A stretch of DNA of 35,809 nt, taken from the NCBI GenBank assembly GCA_009773355.1, contig WRPG01000055.1:1-35809 (forward strand), given 5' to 3'. A model generated the notes under the pieces. It saw only the letters and a list, made by a program, of their open reading frames with translations. It was not told the DNA's origin and searched no databases. Of this stretch, positions 7,636 to 16,316 are shown one piece after another. The position numbers were made by a program, and so were the translations under genes. Position 1 is the stretch's first letter. Each line of letters starts with the position of its first letter. Source of the stretch: Limisphaerales bacterium (GTDB taxonomy: Bacteria; Verrucomicrobiota; Verrucomicrobiia; Limisphaerales; SXTU01).

Positions 7636-8928
7636 TCAGCGACGGCCGGTCTGAAACTCCAGCGCGGCGCGGAGAACGAGATACTCGTAGCGCGCGGTGG
7701 CTTCGGCAATCTCGGCGGTGGTGAGGTTGAGCTGGGCCTGGTTGAGTTCGGTGATGCTGCTCGCACCCAGCTTGTAGCGGGCGACGGCGAGGTCGTTCGC
7801 GGTCCGGGCGTGGGCGAGGAGCTTCGCGGTGAGGGCGAGGCGCTCGTGGGCGTGCTGCGCGCGGAGCAACGCGAGGCGCACGTCGCGGATGACGTTGTTC
7901 TCCTCGTCCTTCAAGGATTCCTCGGCGGCCTTGGCTTTCAGTTCGGCTTCCTTCTGGCGGGCGGTGTCGCGGCCACCGCTGAAGAGCGGGAGGCTCAGGA
8001 CGAGGCCGGCGGAGGCGTAAGTGTCTTCCAGCCGTGTGTCATGAACAGGCGTGACGCCGATGCCGGCGAGCGCGCTGAGAGTTGGGTAGTGCAAGGCTTT
8101 GTCAGCGCGTGCCTGCTTCATGGCGGCGTCGCGCTCGGCGCGGAAACGCTCCAGCTCGGGACGGAGCCGCAGCGCGTCAGCCACGAGCGGCGAGGCATCG
8201 GCGGGGAGGTCAACGGGCAGGACTTCCTCCACGAGGTCGTAACGGCGTGGCTCGCGTCCACCGAGCAGGGTGTCGAGGGCGGTGAAACTGGCGTCGAGGT
8301 CGTTGCGGGCGCGGAGTTGCAGCAGGCGGGCCTCCTCCAGCGACACGCGGGCGAAGCTCACGTCGAGGTCCGACTTCAACTGGTTCTTCGCCAGCGCGCT
8401 CACTTGGTCGAGCAAGGTCTGGCGGTTGGTGACCGTCTGGTCCACGACACGCAGGACGGACTGCGCCTGTTGCGCGCTGAAATACGTCGCGCTCACGGCG
8501 AGGAGGAGCTGGGCGCGCGCGGTGTCGGTGCTGGCCTCTTCGGCACGGGCCTTGTCCTTCGCGCCGCCGAGCAAGTTGTCGGTGCGGCCAAAGTCCGTGA
8601 TGAGCTGGCTCACCGAAATGCCGCCGGCAGCGCGCTCGATGACGGTGGGATTGTTCAGACCGCCGCCTGCCGTCAGGCGCGTGTTCGCGTCCGCCGCGCC
8701 GACGGCGACGACGTTGGCGCTGAAGCTCGGCAGGAGCGCGGCGCGGGTTTGCAGAACGGCCTGTTTCGCGGCGAGCGCCTTGAACTCGGCGGCGGTGATG
8801 CGCGGATGCTGGTGGAGGGCGAGGTCGCGGGCTTCCTTCAAGGTAAGTTTCTCGGAAGCTCCAAGCTCCAAGGTCCAAGCTCCAAAGAAACACCAAGCAC
8901 CAAGCACCAAGCTACAAAGGCGAAACAC
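7636..8928 (-). CDS. TolC-like outer-membrane efflux channel
   Basis: An OEP/TolC-family protein forming the outer-membrane duct of the RND system encoded just upstream. Two halves of coiled-coil helices and short barrel strands are visible: LTLKEARDLALHQHPRITAA begins the first repeat, LPLFSGGRDTARQKEAELKA the second. Start choice is uncertain. The frame is open back to a TTG at 9081 and an ATG at 9072, but those first 51 codons are translated repeat and palindrome sequence. I prefer the GTG at 8928, giving a plausible signal peptide MFRLCSLVLGAWCFFGAWTL followed by ELGAS and the mature EKLTL, about 430 residues. Even this peptide is encoded by the CCAAGC-type repeat. It is the last gene of the efflux operon. 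Confidence 0.88.
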   Translation of the reverse strand: MFRLCSLVLGAWCFFGAWTLELGASEKLTLKEARDLALHQHPRITAAEFKALAAKQAVLQTRAALLPSFSANVVAVGAADANTRLTAGGGLNNPTVIERAAGGISVSQLITDFGRTDNLLGGAKDKARAEEASTDTARAQLLLAVSATYFSAQQAQSVLRVVDQTVTNRQTLLDQVSALAKNQLKSDLDVSFARVSLEEARLLQLRARNDLDASFTALDTLLGGREPRRYDLVEEVLPVDLPADASPLVADALRLRPELERFRAERDAAMKQARADKALHYPTLSALAGIGVTPVHDTRLEDTYASAGLVLSLPLFSGGRDTARQKEAELKAKAAEESLKDEENNVIRDVRLALLRAQHAHERLALTAKLLAHARTANDLAVARYKLGASSITELNQAQLNLTTAEIAEATARYEYLVLRAALEFQTGRR

Positions 8929-9071
8929 ACTGACGTAGCGGAGCGCCGAGCATTGCTCGGCTTTGAGGCGTCCGCCATCACCTGCCGAGCGATGCTCGGC
9001 GCTCCGGTCTTTGGAGCTTGGGATTTGGAGCTTTTTTGGAGCTTGGAGCCTGGGATTTGGAATTTGTTTCA
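8862..9071. repeat. Palindromic CCAAGCTCCAA-type element, copy 2, with a nested hairpin core
   Basis: Flanks of GCTCCAA/CACCAAGC words (8862-8920) and TTGGAGC/TTGGGATTTGG words (9008-9065) match the element at 3648-3783. The core is a separate palindrome: arms 8939-8961 and 8984-9006 pair at 22 of 23 positions, and each arm is itself a hairpin (GCCGAGC-ATT-GCTCGGC and GCCGAGC-GAT-GCTCGGC). The element overlaps the 5' end of the TolC-like frame and abuts the RND stop at 9078. Confidence 0.75.
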
Positions 9072-9077
9072 TCGCAA

Positions 9078-12000
9078 TCAAGATGCAGGAGTTGCCTCAG
9101 CCGCCCGTTCTTTCCGCCCATAGACCAGCAAATACGCCGCCGGGACGATGAACACGGTCAGCACCACGGACACCGCAAGCCCGCCGATGATGGCGAGCGC
9201 GAGCGGCGCGTAGGCTTCGCTGCCGGTGCCGAGCTTGAGCGCCATCGGCAGCAGGCCGATGAGCGTGGCGAGCGAGGTCATCAGCACCGGGCGCAGGCGG
9301 ACACGGCAGGCGAGCGTGACGGCCTCGCGCACGGTCTTGCCGTCCTCGCGCAGGCGGTGGGTGAAGTCCACGATGAGGATGCTGTTCGACACCACGATGC
9401 CGACCATCATCACGATGCCCATGAGCGACATGACGTTCAGGGTCGTGCCCGTGAAGTAGAGCAGCAGCAGCACGCCGGTCAGCCCGGTGGGCACGGCGAG
9501 CAGGATGAGGATGGGGTCAATCCACGATTGGAACTGCGCCACGAGTATCAGATAGACCAGCAGCACGGAGAGAATCAGCCCGAGGCCGAAGCTTTTGAAC
9601 GACGAGTTCATCCCCTGCACCATGCCGCGCAACGTGACGCGCAGGCCCGCCGGGATTTCGGTTTCGGCCAGCACCTGCTCGACGCCCTTGACCACCTGGC
9701 CGAGGTCTTCCTTGGCGGGCGCGACATAGACGTTGATGACCCGGCGGAGCTGATAGTGGTTCACCTCGGTCGGCGCGTAGCTGTTGTTGATGCGACTCAC
9801 GGCGTCGAGGCGCGTTGGCTTGGCCTGCATCGGCGAGCGGATGGGGATGGCCTGGAGGTCAGCGAAGTTTTTCACGTAACCCTCGTTGTATTGCACGGTG
9901 AGCAGGTAGTCGTTGCCGTTGCGCGGGTCCACGAAGTAGCTCGGGGCGATCATCGTGCCCGAGGTCAGCGCGGTGATGACGTTCTGCACGACTTCCTTCG
10001 AGGTCAGCCCCAGCTCGGCGGCGCGCGCGCGGTCCACTTCGAGTTGCAGCGCGGGCTGGTCAATGTCCTGCGGCACGAGCACGTCGCTGACGCCGGGCAG
10101 CTCACGGACCTTGCGGGCAATCTCCGACGCGGTGCGGTGCGCAAGTTGCAGGTCGGAGCCGCTCACCTGGATGTCAATGGGCGCGGGCAGGCCGAGGTTC
10201 AGCACGGCATCCACGAGGCCGCCGGACTGGAAGTAGGCGGTGAGCTGCGGCAGCTCGTTGCGCACGCGGCGGCGGATGCGGTCCATGTAGTCGTAGCTGC
10301 CGGTCTTGTGCCCGCCGTTGAGGCTCACCTGAAGCGTCGCGGTGTGATGGCCGGAATTGCTCGTGTAGATCGAACTGAAGCCCGGCTGCACGCCGATGTT
10401 CGCCACGACCACGCCCAGCTCCTCCTTCGCCACCTCCTCGCGGATGATGGCCTCGACCTGCTGGACGTATTTCTCCGTGATGTCCACGCGCGTGCCGGTC
10501 GGGGTCTTGAGGTTGATGACGAACTGGCCGGGGTCGGTGCGCGGGAAGTAGGCGACGCCCATCAGCGGATACACGCCGAGGCTCAGGACGAAGATGGCGA
10601 GCAGGCCCACAACGGTCGCGGCGGGCCGCAGCAACGACCAGCCCAGCACACGCTCATAGCCGTTGAGCATGTTGTGGAACTTCATGTTAAACCAATGGTT
10701 GAAGCCGCCGCCCTCGCTCGGGTCGTGGTCGGGCTTGTGCCCCTTGATGAGCTTGGCGCAGAAGAGGGGAACCACGGTCAGCGCGACGACATACGAGGCG
10801 AAGAGCGACAGCATCACCGACAACGCCAGCGCGGTGAACAGGAAGCGGCTCACGCCATAGAGGAACGTGACCGGGAAAAAGACCACAACCGTCGTCAGTG
10901 TCGCGGCCAGCACCGGCAGCGCCATTTCCTGCCCGCCCTTTTCTGCGGCGACGGCGGGCGACTCGCCCAGTTCGATGTGGCGGAAGATGTTTTCGAGGAC
11001 GACGACGGAGTTGTCAATCAGGCGGGAGAACGCCAGCGCAAGGCCGCCGAGAATCATGGAGTTGACCGTGTTGTTGCTCATGGCCAGTGCGATGAACGTG
11101 GCGAGCGTCGAGAGCGGGATGGAGAGGAACACCGCGACGGTCGCCCTCATGCTGCCGAGGAAGATGAGAATGAGCGCGCCGGTGAGCACCAGGCCGATGG
11201 CTCCCTCGTGGATGAGGTTCGTAATGGCGTTGCGGACGAAGATGGACTGGTCGAACACGACCTTGGCAACCAGCGACTCCGGCACGTCGAGCAGGTTCTT
11301 GAGCGAGGCCTTGATGCCATCCACCACGGCGATGGTGTTGGCGTCACCGCCCTGCTTGAGCACCGGGAGATAGACCGAGCGCTGGCCGTCAATGCGGACG
11401 ACGTTGTTCTGGATTTGCGCGGCGTCGCGGGCCTCGCCGACATCGCCGACGAGGATGGAGGACTTGCCTTCCGTGCGGAGCGGCAGGCGGTTCACGTCCA
11501 CCACGTCGCGGAGCTGGCTGTTCGCGTAGATGTTGTAGTTGAGCGGCATGATGCGCACGTCGCCGGCAGGGAGAATGAGGTTCGAGTCGTTGACCGCGCG
11601 CACCACGTCCATCACGCCCATGTGGTGCGCTTCGAGCTTGAGCGGGTCCACATAGACCATGATTTGGCGGTAGCGTCCGCCGAAAGGCTGCGGGACGGAG
11701 GCGCCGGGGACGTTGGCGACCTGATTGCGCACGGCGTATTGGCCGGTGTCGCGGAGCTGCGTCTCGGTCATGCCGTCGCCCTTGAGCGTGATGAGGCAGA
11801 CGGGGAGGCTGGAGGCGTCGAACTTGAGCACGACCGGCGGCAGCGTGCCGGGCGGGAGCCGGCGAAGGTTCGCGGTGGCAAGGTTTGCGATGGTGCTGAC
11901 AGCGGTGTCCGGGTCTGTGCCGGGCTGGAAGTAAACCTTGATGAGGCTCACGCCGGGCAGCGACCGCGACTCGATGTGCTCGATGCCGCTGGCCAGCGTG

Positions 12001-12206
12001 AAGAAGCGCTCGAAGCGGCCCGTGATGGAGTTCTCAATCTGCTCCGGCGGCATGCCGGAGTAGAACGTGGCAACGACGACGACCGGGATGCGGATGGCGG
12101 GGAACAAATCCACCGGCAGCCGCAGCAGGCTGGTGACACCCACAACGCAGGTGATGAGGCAGAGCACCACCGTGAGATACGGATACCGGAGGGCGAAGCG
12201 CGTCAT
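9078..12206 (-). CDS. RND efflux permease (AcrB/HAE1 superfamily), second of a tandem pair
   Basis: A roughly 1042-residue inner-membrane drug/proton antiporter-type permease with twelve expected membrane segments and two large periplasmic porter loops. I use the ATG at 12206 (MTRFALRYPYLTVVL), because the neighbouring paralogue begins with the same MTRFALRFPYL; 13 extra codons upstream fall in the intergenic element. The fourth membrane segment reads AFSRLIDNSVVVLENIF, so only one of the two proton-relay acids of AcrB is kept (Asp398; the next is Asn399). In the tenth segment (VVSNSILIVDF) Ser replaces the relay Lys. The protein is closely similar to the permease at 12472-15618, indicating tandem duplication. 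Substrate is unknown. Confidence 0.93.
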   Translation of the reverse strand: MTRFALRYPYLTVVLCLITCVVGVTSLLRLPVDLFPAIRIPVVVVATFYSGMPPEQIENSITGRFERFFTLASGIEHIESRSLPGVSLIKVYFQPGTDPDTAVSTIANLATANLRRLPPGTLPPVVLKFDASSLPVCLITLKGDGMTETQLRDTGQYAVRNQVANVPGASVPQPFGGRYRQIMVYVDPLKLEAHHMGVMDVVRAVNDSNLILPAGDVRIMPLNYNIYANSQLRDVVDVNRLPLRTEGKSSILVGDVGEARDAAQIQNNVVRIDGQRSVYLPVLKQGGDANTIAVVDGIKASLKNLLDVPESLVAKVVFDQSIFVRNAITNLIHEGAIGLVLTGALILIFLGSMRATVAVFLSIPLSTLATFIALAMSNNTVNSMILGGLALAFSRLIDNSVVVLENIFRHIELGESPAVAAEKGGQEMALPVLAATLTTVVVFFPVTFLYGVSRFLFTALALSVMLSLFASYVVALTVVPLFCAKLIKGHKPDHDPSEGGGFNHWFNMKFHNMLNGYERVLGWSLLRPAATVVGLLAIFVLSLGVYPLMGVAYFPRTDPGQFVINLKTPTGTRVDITEKYVQQVEAIIREEVAKEELGVVVANIGVQPGFSSIYTSNSGHHTATLQVSLNGGHKTGSYDYMDRIRRRVRNELPQLTAYFQSGGLVDAVLNLGLPAPIDIQVSGSDLQLAHRTASEIARKVRELPGVSDVLVPQDIDQPALQLEVDRARAAELGLTSKEVVQNVITALTSGTMIAPSYFVDPRNGNDYLLTVQYNEGYVKNFADLQAIPIRSPMQAKPTRLDAVSRINNSYAPTEVNHYQLRRVINVYVAPAKEDLGQVVKGVEQVLAETEIPAGLRVTLRGMVQGMNSSFKSFGLGLILSVLLVYLILVAQFQSWIDPILILLAVPTGLTGVLLLLYFTGTTLNVMSLMGIVMMVGIVVSNSILIVDFTHRLREDGKTVREAVTLACRVRLRPVLMTSLATLIGLLPMALKLGTGSEAYAPLALAIIGGLAVSVVLTVFIVPAAYLLVYGRKERAAEATPAS

Positions 12207-12237
12207 GCGGGCCTCCGGAGGTGGGACAGGAACGGCG

Positions 12238-12451
12238 AATCCCAACGGGATTTCGGCCTCCAGCCCAGGGTTGCGAGGAACGAGCTACCCTGGGAAACGC
12301 ATTCCATTGACGCACCAACCCCAACGGGGTTGTGGCGGGCAAGCTGGCGAAGGGGCCGCAACCCCGTTGGGGTTGTGACGTGTTGCGCGACATTCCCAGG
12401 GTAGGTGCCGCGCGCCAACCCTGGGCTGGAGGCCGGAATCCCGTTGGGATT
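12238..12451. repeat. 214-bp composite palindrome (four nested hairpin pairs) between the two RND genes
   Basis: Mirror-image units read inward from both ends: AATCCC-AAC-GGGATT (12238-12252) with AATCCCGTTGGGATT (12437-12451); a GGCCTCCAGCCCAGGGTTG block on the left matched by its complement on the right (36 bp with one mismatch including the outer unit); CTACCCTGGGAA with TTCCCAGGGTAG; and CAACCCCAACGGGGTTG (12316-12332) with CAACCCCGTTGGGGTTG (12359-12375). The outer and inner units are also small hairpins themselves. It occupies nearly all of the 265-bp gap inside the efflux operon, so the transcript would carry it. Confidence 0.85.
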
Positions 12452-12471
12452 CTGGGCTGGAGCTTCCCATC

Positions 12472-15400
12472 TCATGCCGCCGGAGCCTCCGCTGGTGCCG
12501 CTCCGTTCGCCTCGTCCTCGCGGCGGTGCGCGAGGAGATACGCGGCGGGGACGATGAAGATGGTCTGCACCAGCGAACACGTCAGCCCGCCGATGATGGC
12601 CAGCGCGAGCGGCGCGTAGGCTTCGCTGCCGGTGCCGAACTTGGCGGCCATCGGGAGCAGGCCCATGAGCGTGGCGAGCGACGTGATGACCACGGGACGC
12701 AGGCGCACGCGGCAGGCCAGCACGAGCGCCTCGCGCACGGGCATCCGGTCCTCCCGCAGCCGACGAACGAACTCAACAATGAGGATGCTGTTCGCCACCA
12801 CGATGCCCACCACCATCACCACGCCCATCAGCGACATGATGTTCAGCGTCGTGCCCGTGGCGGCGAGCAGCACGAGCACGCCGGACAACGCCGACGGCAC
12901 GGCCAGCAGGATGATGAGCGGGTCGAGGAACGACTGGAACTGCGCGACCAGAATCAAATACACCAGCACCACCGCCAGAATCAGCCCGAGGCCGAAGCTT
13001 TTGAACGACGAGTTCATCCCATGCACCATGCCGCGCAACGTCACCGTCAGGCCGGCGGGAATCTCCGTCTCCGCGAGGATGCGGTTCACATCCTTGACTA
13101 CCGCGCCGAGGTCCTCGCCGGCGGGCGCGACATAGACATTGATGACGCGGCGGAGCTGGTAGTGGTCCACCTCGGTCGGCGCGTAGGCGTTGTGGAACTC
13201 GCTCATCGCATCCAACCGCGCGGTGCGCAGCCCCTTCGGCGAGCGCATGGGGATGGACTGCAAGTCCGCCATGTTTTTCACGTAGCCCTCCTGGTATTGC
13301 ACGGTGAGCAGGTAGTCGTTGCCGTTGCGCGGGTCCACGAAGTAGCTCGGGGCAATCATCGCGCCCGAGGTCAGCGCGGTGATGACATTTTGCACGACCT
13401 CCTTGGAGGTCAGCCCCAGCTCGGCGGCGCGCGCGCGGATGACTTCGAGCTTGAGTGCTGGGTGATCAATGTCCTGCGGCACCAGCACGTCGCTCACGCC
13501 CTGGAGGGCGCGGACCTTGCGGGCGATTTCCAGCGCGGTGAGGTGCGCGATTTCGAGGTTCGAGCCGCTGATCTGGATGTCAATCGGCGCGGGCAGGCCG
13601 AGGTTCAACACGGCGTCCACGAGGCCGCCGGATTGCAGATACACGCTCAATTGCGGCAGCTCCTGCGTGATGCGGCGGCGCACGCGGTCCATGTAGGCGT
13701 AGCTGCCGGTCTTGTGCCCCTCGTTCAAGCTGACTTGGACGGAGGCGGTGTGGTGGCCGGAGTTGCTCGTATAGATGGAGCTGAAGCCCGGCTGCACGCC
13801 GATGTTCGACACGATGACGCCGAGATCCTCTTTCGCAACTTCCTGCCGGATGATGTCCTCGACCTGCGCAATGAGCTTTTCGGTGATTTCCACGCGCGTG
13901 CCGGTCGGGGATTTCACGTTGATGAGGAACTGGCTCGGGTCCGTGCGCGGGAAGTAGGACACGCCGACCATCGGGTAAATCGCCAGGCTCGCGGCGAACA
14001 GCAGCAGGCTTGCGAGGACGGTCGTGCGCGGCAGCCGGAGCGCGACGTTGAGCAGGCGCTCGTAGGCGTTGAGCAGGCCGGTGAAGCCGCGCTTGAAGTT
14101 GTCGTTGAAGCGCTGGCCCCAATTGCGCGAGGCGAGCGCGGCATCGCGGATGGCCGGGCGTTTGAGCATCTTCGCGCAGAAGAGCGGCACGACCGTGAGC
14201 GCGACGACGTAGGAGGCGAAGAGCGAGAAGACCACCGCCAGCGCCAGCGCGGTGAACAGGAACTGGCTCACGCCGTAGAGGAAGATGACCGGGAAGAACA
14301 CCACGGCGGTCGCCAGCGACGACGCGAGCACCGGCATGGCGACCTGCTCGCCGCCCTTTTCGGCGGCGGCTTCGGGCGACTCGCCGAGTTCCAGCAGCCG
14401 GAAGATGTTCTCGATGACGACGACGGAGTTGTTGATGAGGCGCGAGAAGGCCAGCGCGAAGCCGCCGAGGACCATCGAGTTCACCGAGTTGTCGCCCAGG
14501 CTGAGCGCGAGGAAGGCGGCGAGGACGGAGATGGGAATCGAGAGGAAGACCGCGAGGGTGCCGCGCACGCTGCCGAAGAACATGAGAATCATCAGGCCGG
14601 TCAGCAGCAGGCCGATGACGCCGATGAGCGTGAGGTTCTTGATGGCGCTCTTCACGAAGAGCGACTGGTCGAAGACGACCTTGCTGACGAGCTGCTGCGG
14701 CACGTCGAGCAGCTTGCCGACGGCGTCCTTCACGCCGTTGACGACCGCGATGGTGCTGCCGCCCTGCTTGAGCACGGGCAGATACACGGAGCGCTGGCCG
14801 TCCACGCGCACGATGTTGTTCTGGATTTGCGACGCGTCCTTCGCCTCGCCCACGTCGGCGACGAGCACGGAGGACTTGCCGACGGTCTTGAGCGGGAGGC
14901 GGCTTACGTCGGCCACGTCGCGGAGCTGGCTGTTCGCGTAGATGTTGTAGTTCAGCGGGCCGATGCGCACGTCGCCGGCGGGAAGAATGAGGTTCGAGTC
15001 GTTCACCGCGCGCACCACATCCATGACCGAGAGCTGGTGCGACTCCAGCTTCAGCGGGTCCACATAGACCATGATCTGCCGGTAGCGCCCGCCGAAGGGC
15101 TGCGGGACGGAGGCGCCGGGGACATTGGCGACCTGGTTGCGCACGGCGTATTGGCCGGTGTCGCGCAGTTCGGTCTCCGTGAGGCCCTCGCCCTTGAGGG
15201 TGATGAGGCAGACCGGGAGGCTGGAGGCGTCGAACTTGAGCACGACCGGCGGCAGCGTGCCGGGCGGAAGCCGGCGGAGGTTTGCGGTGGCGAGGTTTGC
15301 GATGGTGCTGACGGCAGTGTCGGGATTCGTGCCCGGCTGGAAGTAAATCTTGATGAGGCTCACGCCCGGCAAGGAGCGCGACTCGATGTGGTCAATGCCC

Positions 15401-15618
15401 GACGCCAGCGTGAAGAAGCGCTCGAAGCGGCCCGTGATGGAGTTCTCAATCTGCTCCGGCGGCATCCCGGAATAGAACGTGGCGACGACCACGACCGGGA
15501 TGCGGATGGCGGGGAACAAGTCCACCGGCAGGCGCAGCAGACTCGTCACGCCCACCACGCACACGATGAGGCTGACGACGATGGTCAGGTAGGGAAACCG
15601 CAGGGCGAAGCGCGTCAT
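12472..15618 (-). CDS. RND efflux permease (AcrB/HAE1 superfamily), first of a tandem pair, proton-relay acids absent
   Basis: A 1048-residue RND permease collinear with and very similar to the one at 9078-12206. Its start ATG overlaps the RraA-like stop as ATGA, implying translational coupling. The expected layout is visible: first membrane segment, porter loop beginning PEQIENSITGRFERFFTLAS, membrane block, second porter loop and terminal membrane block. In the fourth membrane segment both positions that are Asp in AcrB are Asn (Asn396-Asn397 in AFSRLINNSVVVIEN), and in the tenth VVANSILIVEF lacks the relay Lys. It may therefore be energised differently, or act with its paralogue in a hetero-oligomer, as MdtB and MdtC do (inference). 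Confidence 0.93.
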   Translation of the reverse strand: MTRFALRFPYLTIVVSLIVCVVGVTSLLRLPVDLFPAIRIPVVVVATFYSGMPPEQIENSITGRFERFFTLASGIDHIESRSLPGVSLIKIYFQPGTNPDTAVSTIANLATANLRRLPPGTLPPVVLKFDASSLPVCLITLKGEGLTETELRDTGQYAVRNQVANVPGASVPQPFGGRYRQIMVYVDPLKLESHQLSVMDVVRAVNDSNLILPAGDVRIGPLNYNIYANSQLRDVADVSRLPLKTVGKSSVLVADVGEAKDASQIQNNIVRVDGQRSVYLPVLKQGGSTIAVVNGVKDAVGKLLDVPQQLVSKVVFDQSLFVKSAIKNLTLIGVIGLLLTGLMILMFFGSVRGTLAVFLSIPISVLAAFLALSLGDNSVNSMVLGGFALAFSRLINNSVVVIENIFRLLELGESPEAAAEKGGEQVAMPVLASSLATAVVFFPVIFLYGVSQFLFTALALAVVFSLFASYVVALTVVPLFCAKMLKRPAIRDAALASRNWGQRFNDNFKRGFTGLLNAYERLLNVALRLPRTTVLASLLLFAASLAIYPMVGVSYFPRTDPSQFLINVKSPTGTRVEITEKLIAQVEDIIRQEVAKEDLGVIVSNIGVQPGFSSIYTSNSGHHTASVQVSLNEGHKTGSYAYMDRVRRRITQELPQLSVYLQSGGLVDAVLNLGLPAPIDIQISGSNLEIAHLTALEIARKVRALQGVSDVLVPQDIDHPALKLEVIRARAAELGLTSKEVVQNVITALTSGAMIAPSYFVDPRNGNDYLLTVQYQEGYVKNMADLQSIPMRSPKGLRTARLDAMSEFHNAYAPTEVDHYQLRRVINVYVAPAGEDLGAVVKDVNRILAETEIPAGLTVTLRGMVHGMNSSFKSFGLGLILAVVLVYLILVAQFQSFLDPLIILLAVPSALSGVLVLLAATGTTLNIMSLMGVVMVVGIVVANSILIVEFVRRLREDRMPVREALVLACRVRLRPVVITSLATLMGLLPMAAKFGTGSEAYAPLALAIIGGLTCSLVQTIFIVPAAYLLAHRREDEANGAAPAEAPAA

Positions 15619-16316
15619 GGCTCGTGGAAGACTCCTTTCACGGCATCACGCAGCTTCTCGACGGTGAACTCCTTGGAACGGCAAAATTCAATCACCTTCC
15701 GCTCGCGTGCGAGCAGGCGCTCGGCGGCGGCGGGGATTTCGGCGGCGATTTGCGCGGGCACGGAGAGCACCCCGTGCTGGTCCGCGTGGAGCAGGTCGCC
15801 GGGACTCACCTTCAACCCGCCGACCTCGACCGGCTTACCGAAGTCCACGATGTGAACGTAGGCGTGCGAAACCGCGACGCTGCCGGCAAAGAGCCGGAAG
15901 CCCGCCGCCTCGATGCCCGGCAGGTCATGCACCGAGCCATTCGTCATCGCGCCGATGCAGCCGAGCGCCTGAAGCACGCGCGCGTGAACCTCGCCGATGA
16001 ACGAGCCAAAGCCAGGCCGCTCGCTCACGTCCTGAATCACGACCACGCGCGGCGCGGGCACGGCGAGCAGCTTGTTCCACCAGTCCGTGCGCTCGATGGC
16101 AACGTGCCCCTCGACGGGCGGCCCGGCGTAACGGATGCGCACGGTCGCCGCGTAACCGACCAGCGGCGGCATCTTCGGAAAGATGCAGCGCACCGACGAA
16201 TCGGCGAAGCCCACGTCGCGCAGGCGGATGTTGAAGGTCTCGATGGCGTTGGCCACCGTGCAGGTGTCGAGCCGGCGGAGGGCGTCGAGCTGGGCGGGCG
16301 AAAGCGTGTTGCTCAT
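15615..16316 (-). CDS. RraA-like / HMG-aldolase-fold protein inside the efflux operon
   Basis: A 233-residue member of the RraA / 4-hydroxy-4-methyl-2-oxoglutarate aldolase family. The fold is recognisable from the N-terminal LDTCTVANAIETFN, the GE at 108-109, the NGSVHDLPGIEAAGF segment (126-140) and PGDLLHADQHGVLSVP (172-187). Aldolases of this family use an Arg-Asp pair near the metal site; here it is His130-Asp131, so aldolase activity is uncertain. RraA of E. coli instead binds and inhibits RNase E. The gene is translationally coupled on both sides (ATGA overlaps at 16313-16316 and 15615-15618), so it is an integral operon member and not a chance neighbour. Its job in an efflux operon is unknown. 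Confidence 0.85.
   Translation of the reverse strand: MSNTLSPAQLDALRRLDTCTVANAIETFNIRLRDVGFADSSVRCIFPKMPPLVGYAATVRIRYAGPPVEGHVAIERTDWWNKLLAVPAPRVVVIQDVSERPGFGSFIGEVHARVLQALGCIGAMTNGSVHDLPGIEAAGFRLFAGSVAVSHAYVHIVDFGKPVEVGGLKVSPGDLLHADQHGVLSVPAQIAAEIPAAAERLLARERKVIEFCRSKEFTVEKLRDAVKGVFHEP

Noticed and set aside
12207-12245. An upstream extension of the second RND permease by 13 codons.
   Set aside because: The paralogue starts MTRFALRFPYL at the matching place, and the extension runs into the palindromic element.
9018-12404. An 1128-codon open frame on the plus strand opposite the RND permease (and a similar 1109-codon one at 12526-15855).
   Set aside because: The translations are Arg/His/Asp-rich low-complexity sequence with no domain, exactly antisense to clear RND permeases. 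Long antisense frames are expected in GC-rich DNA.
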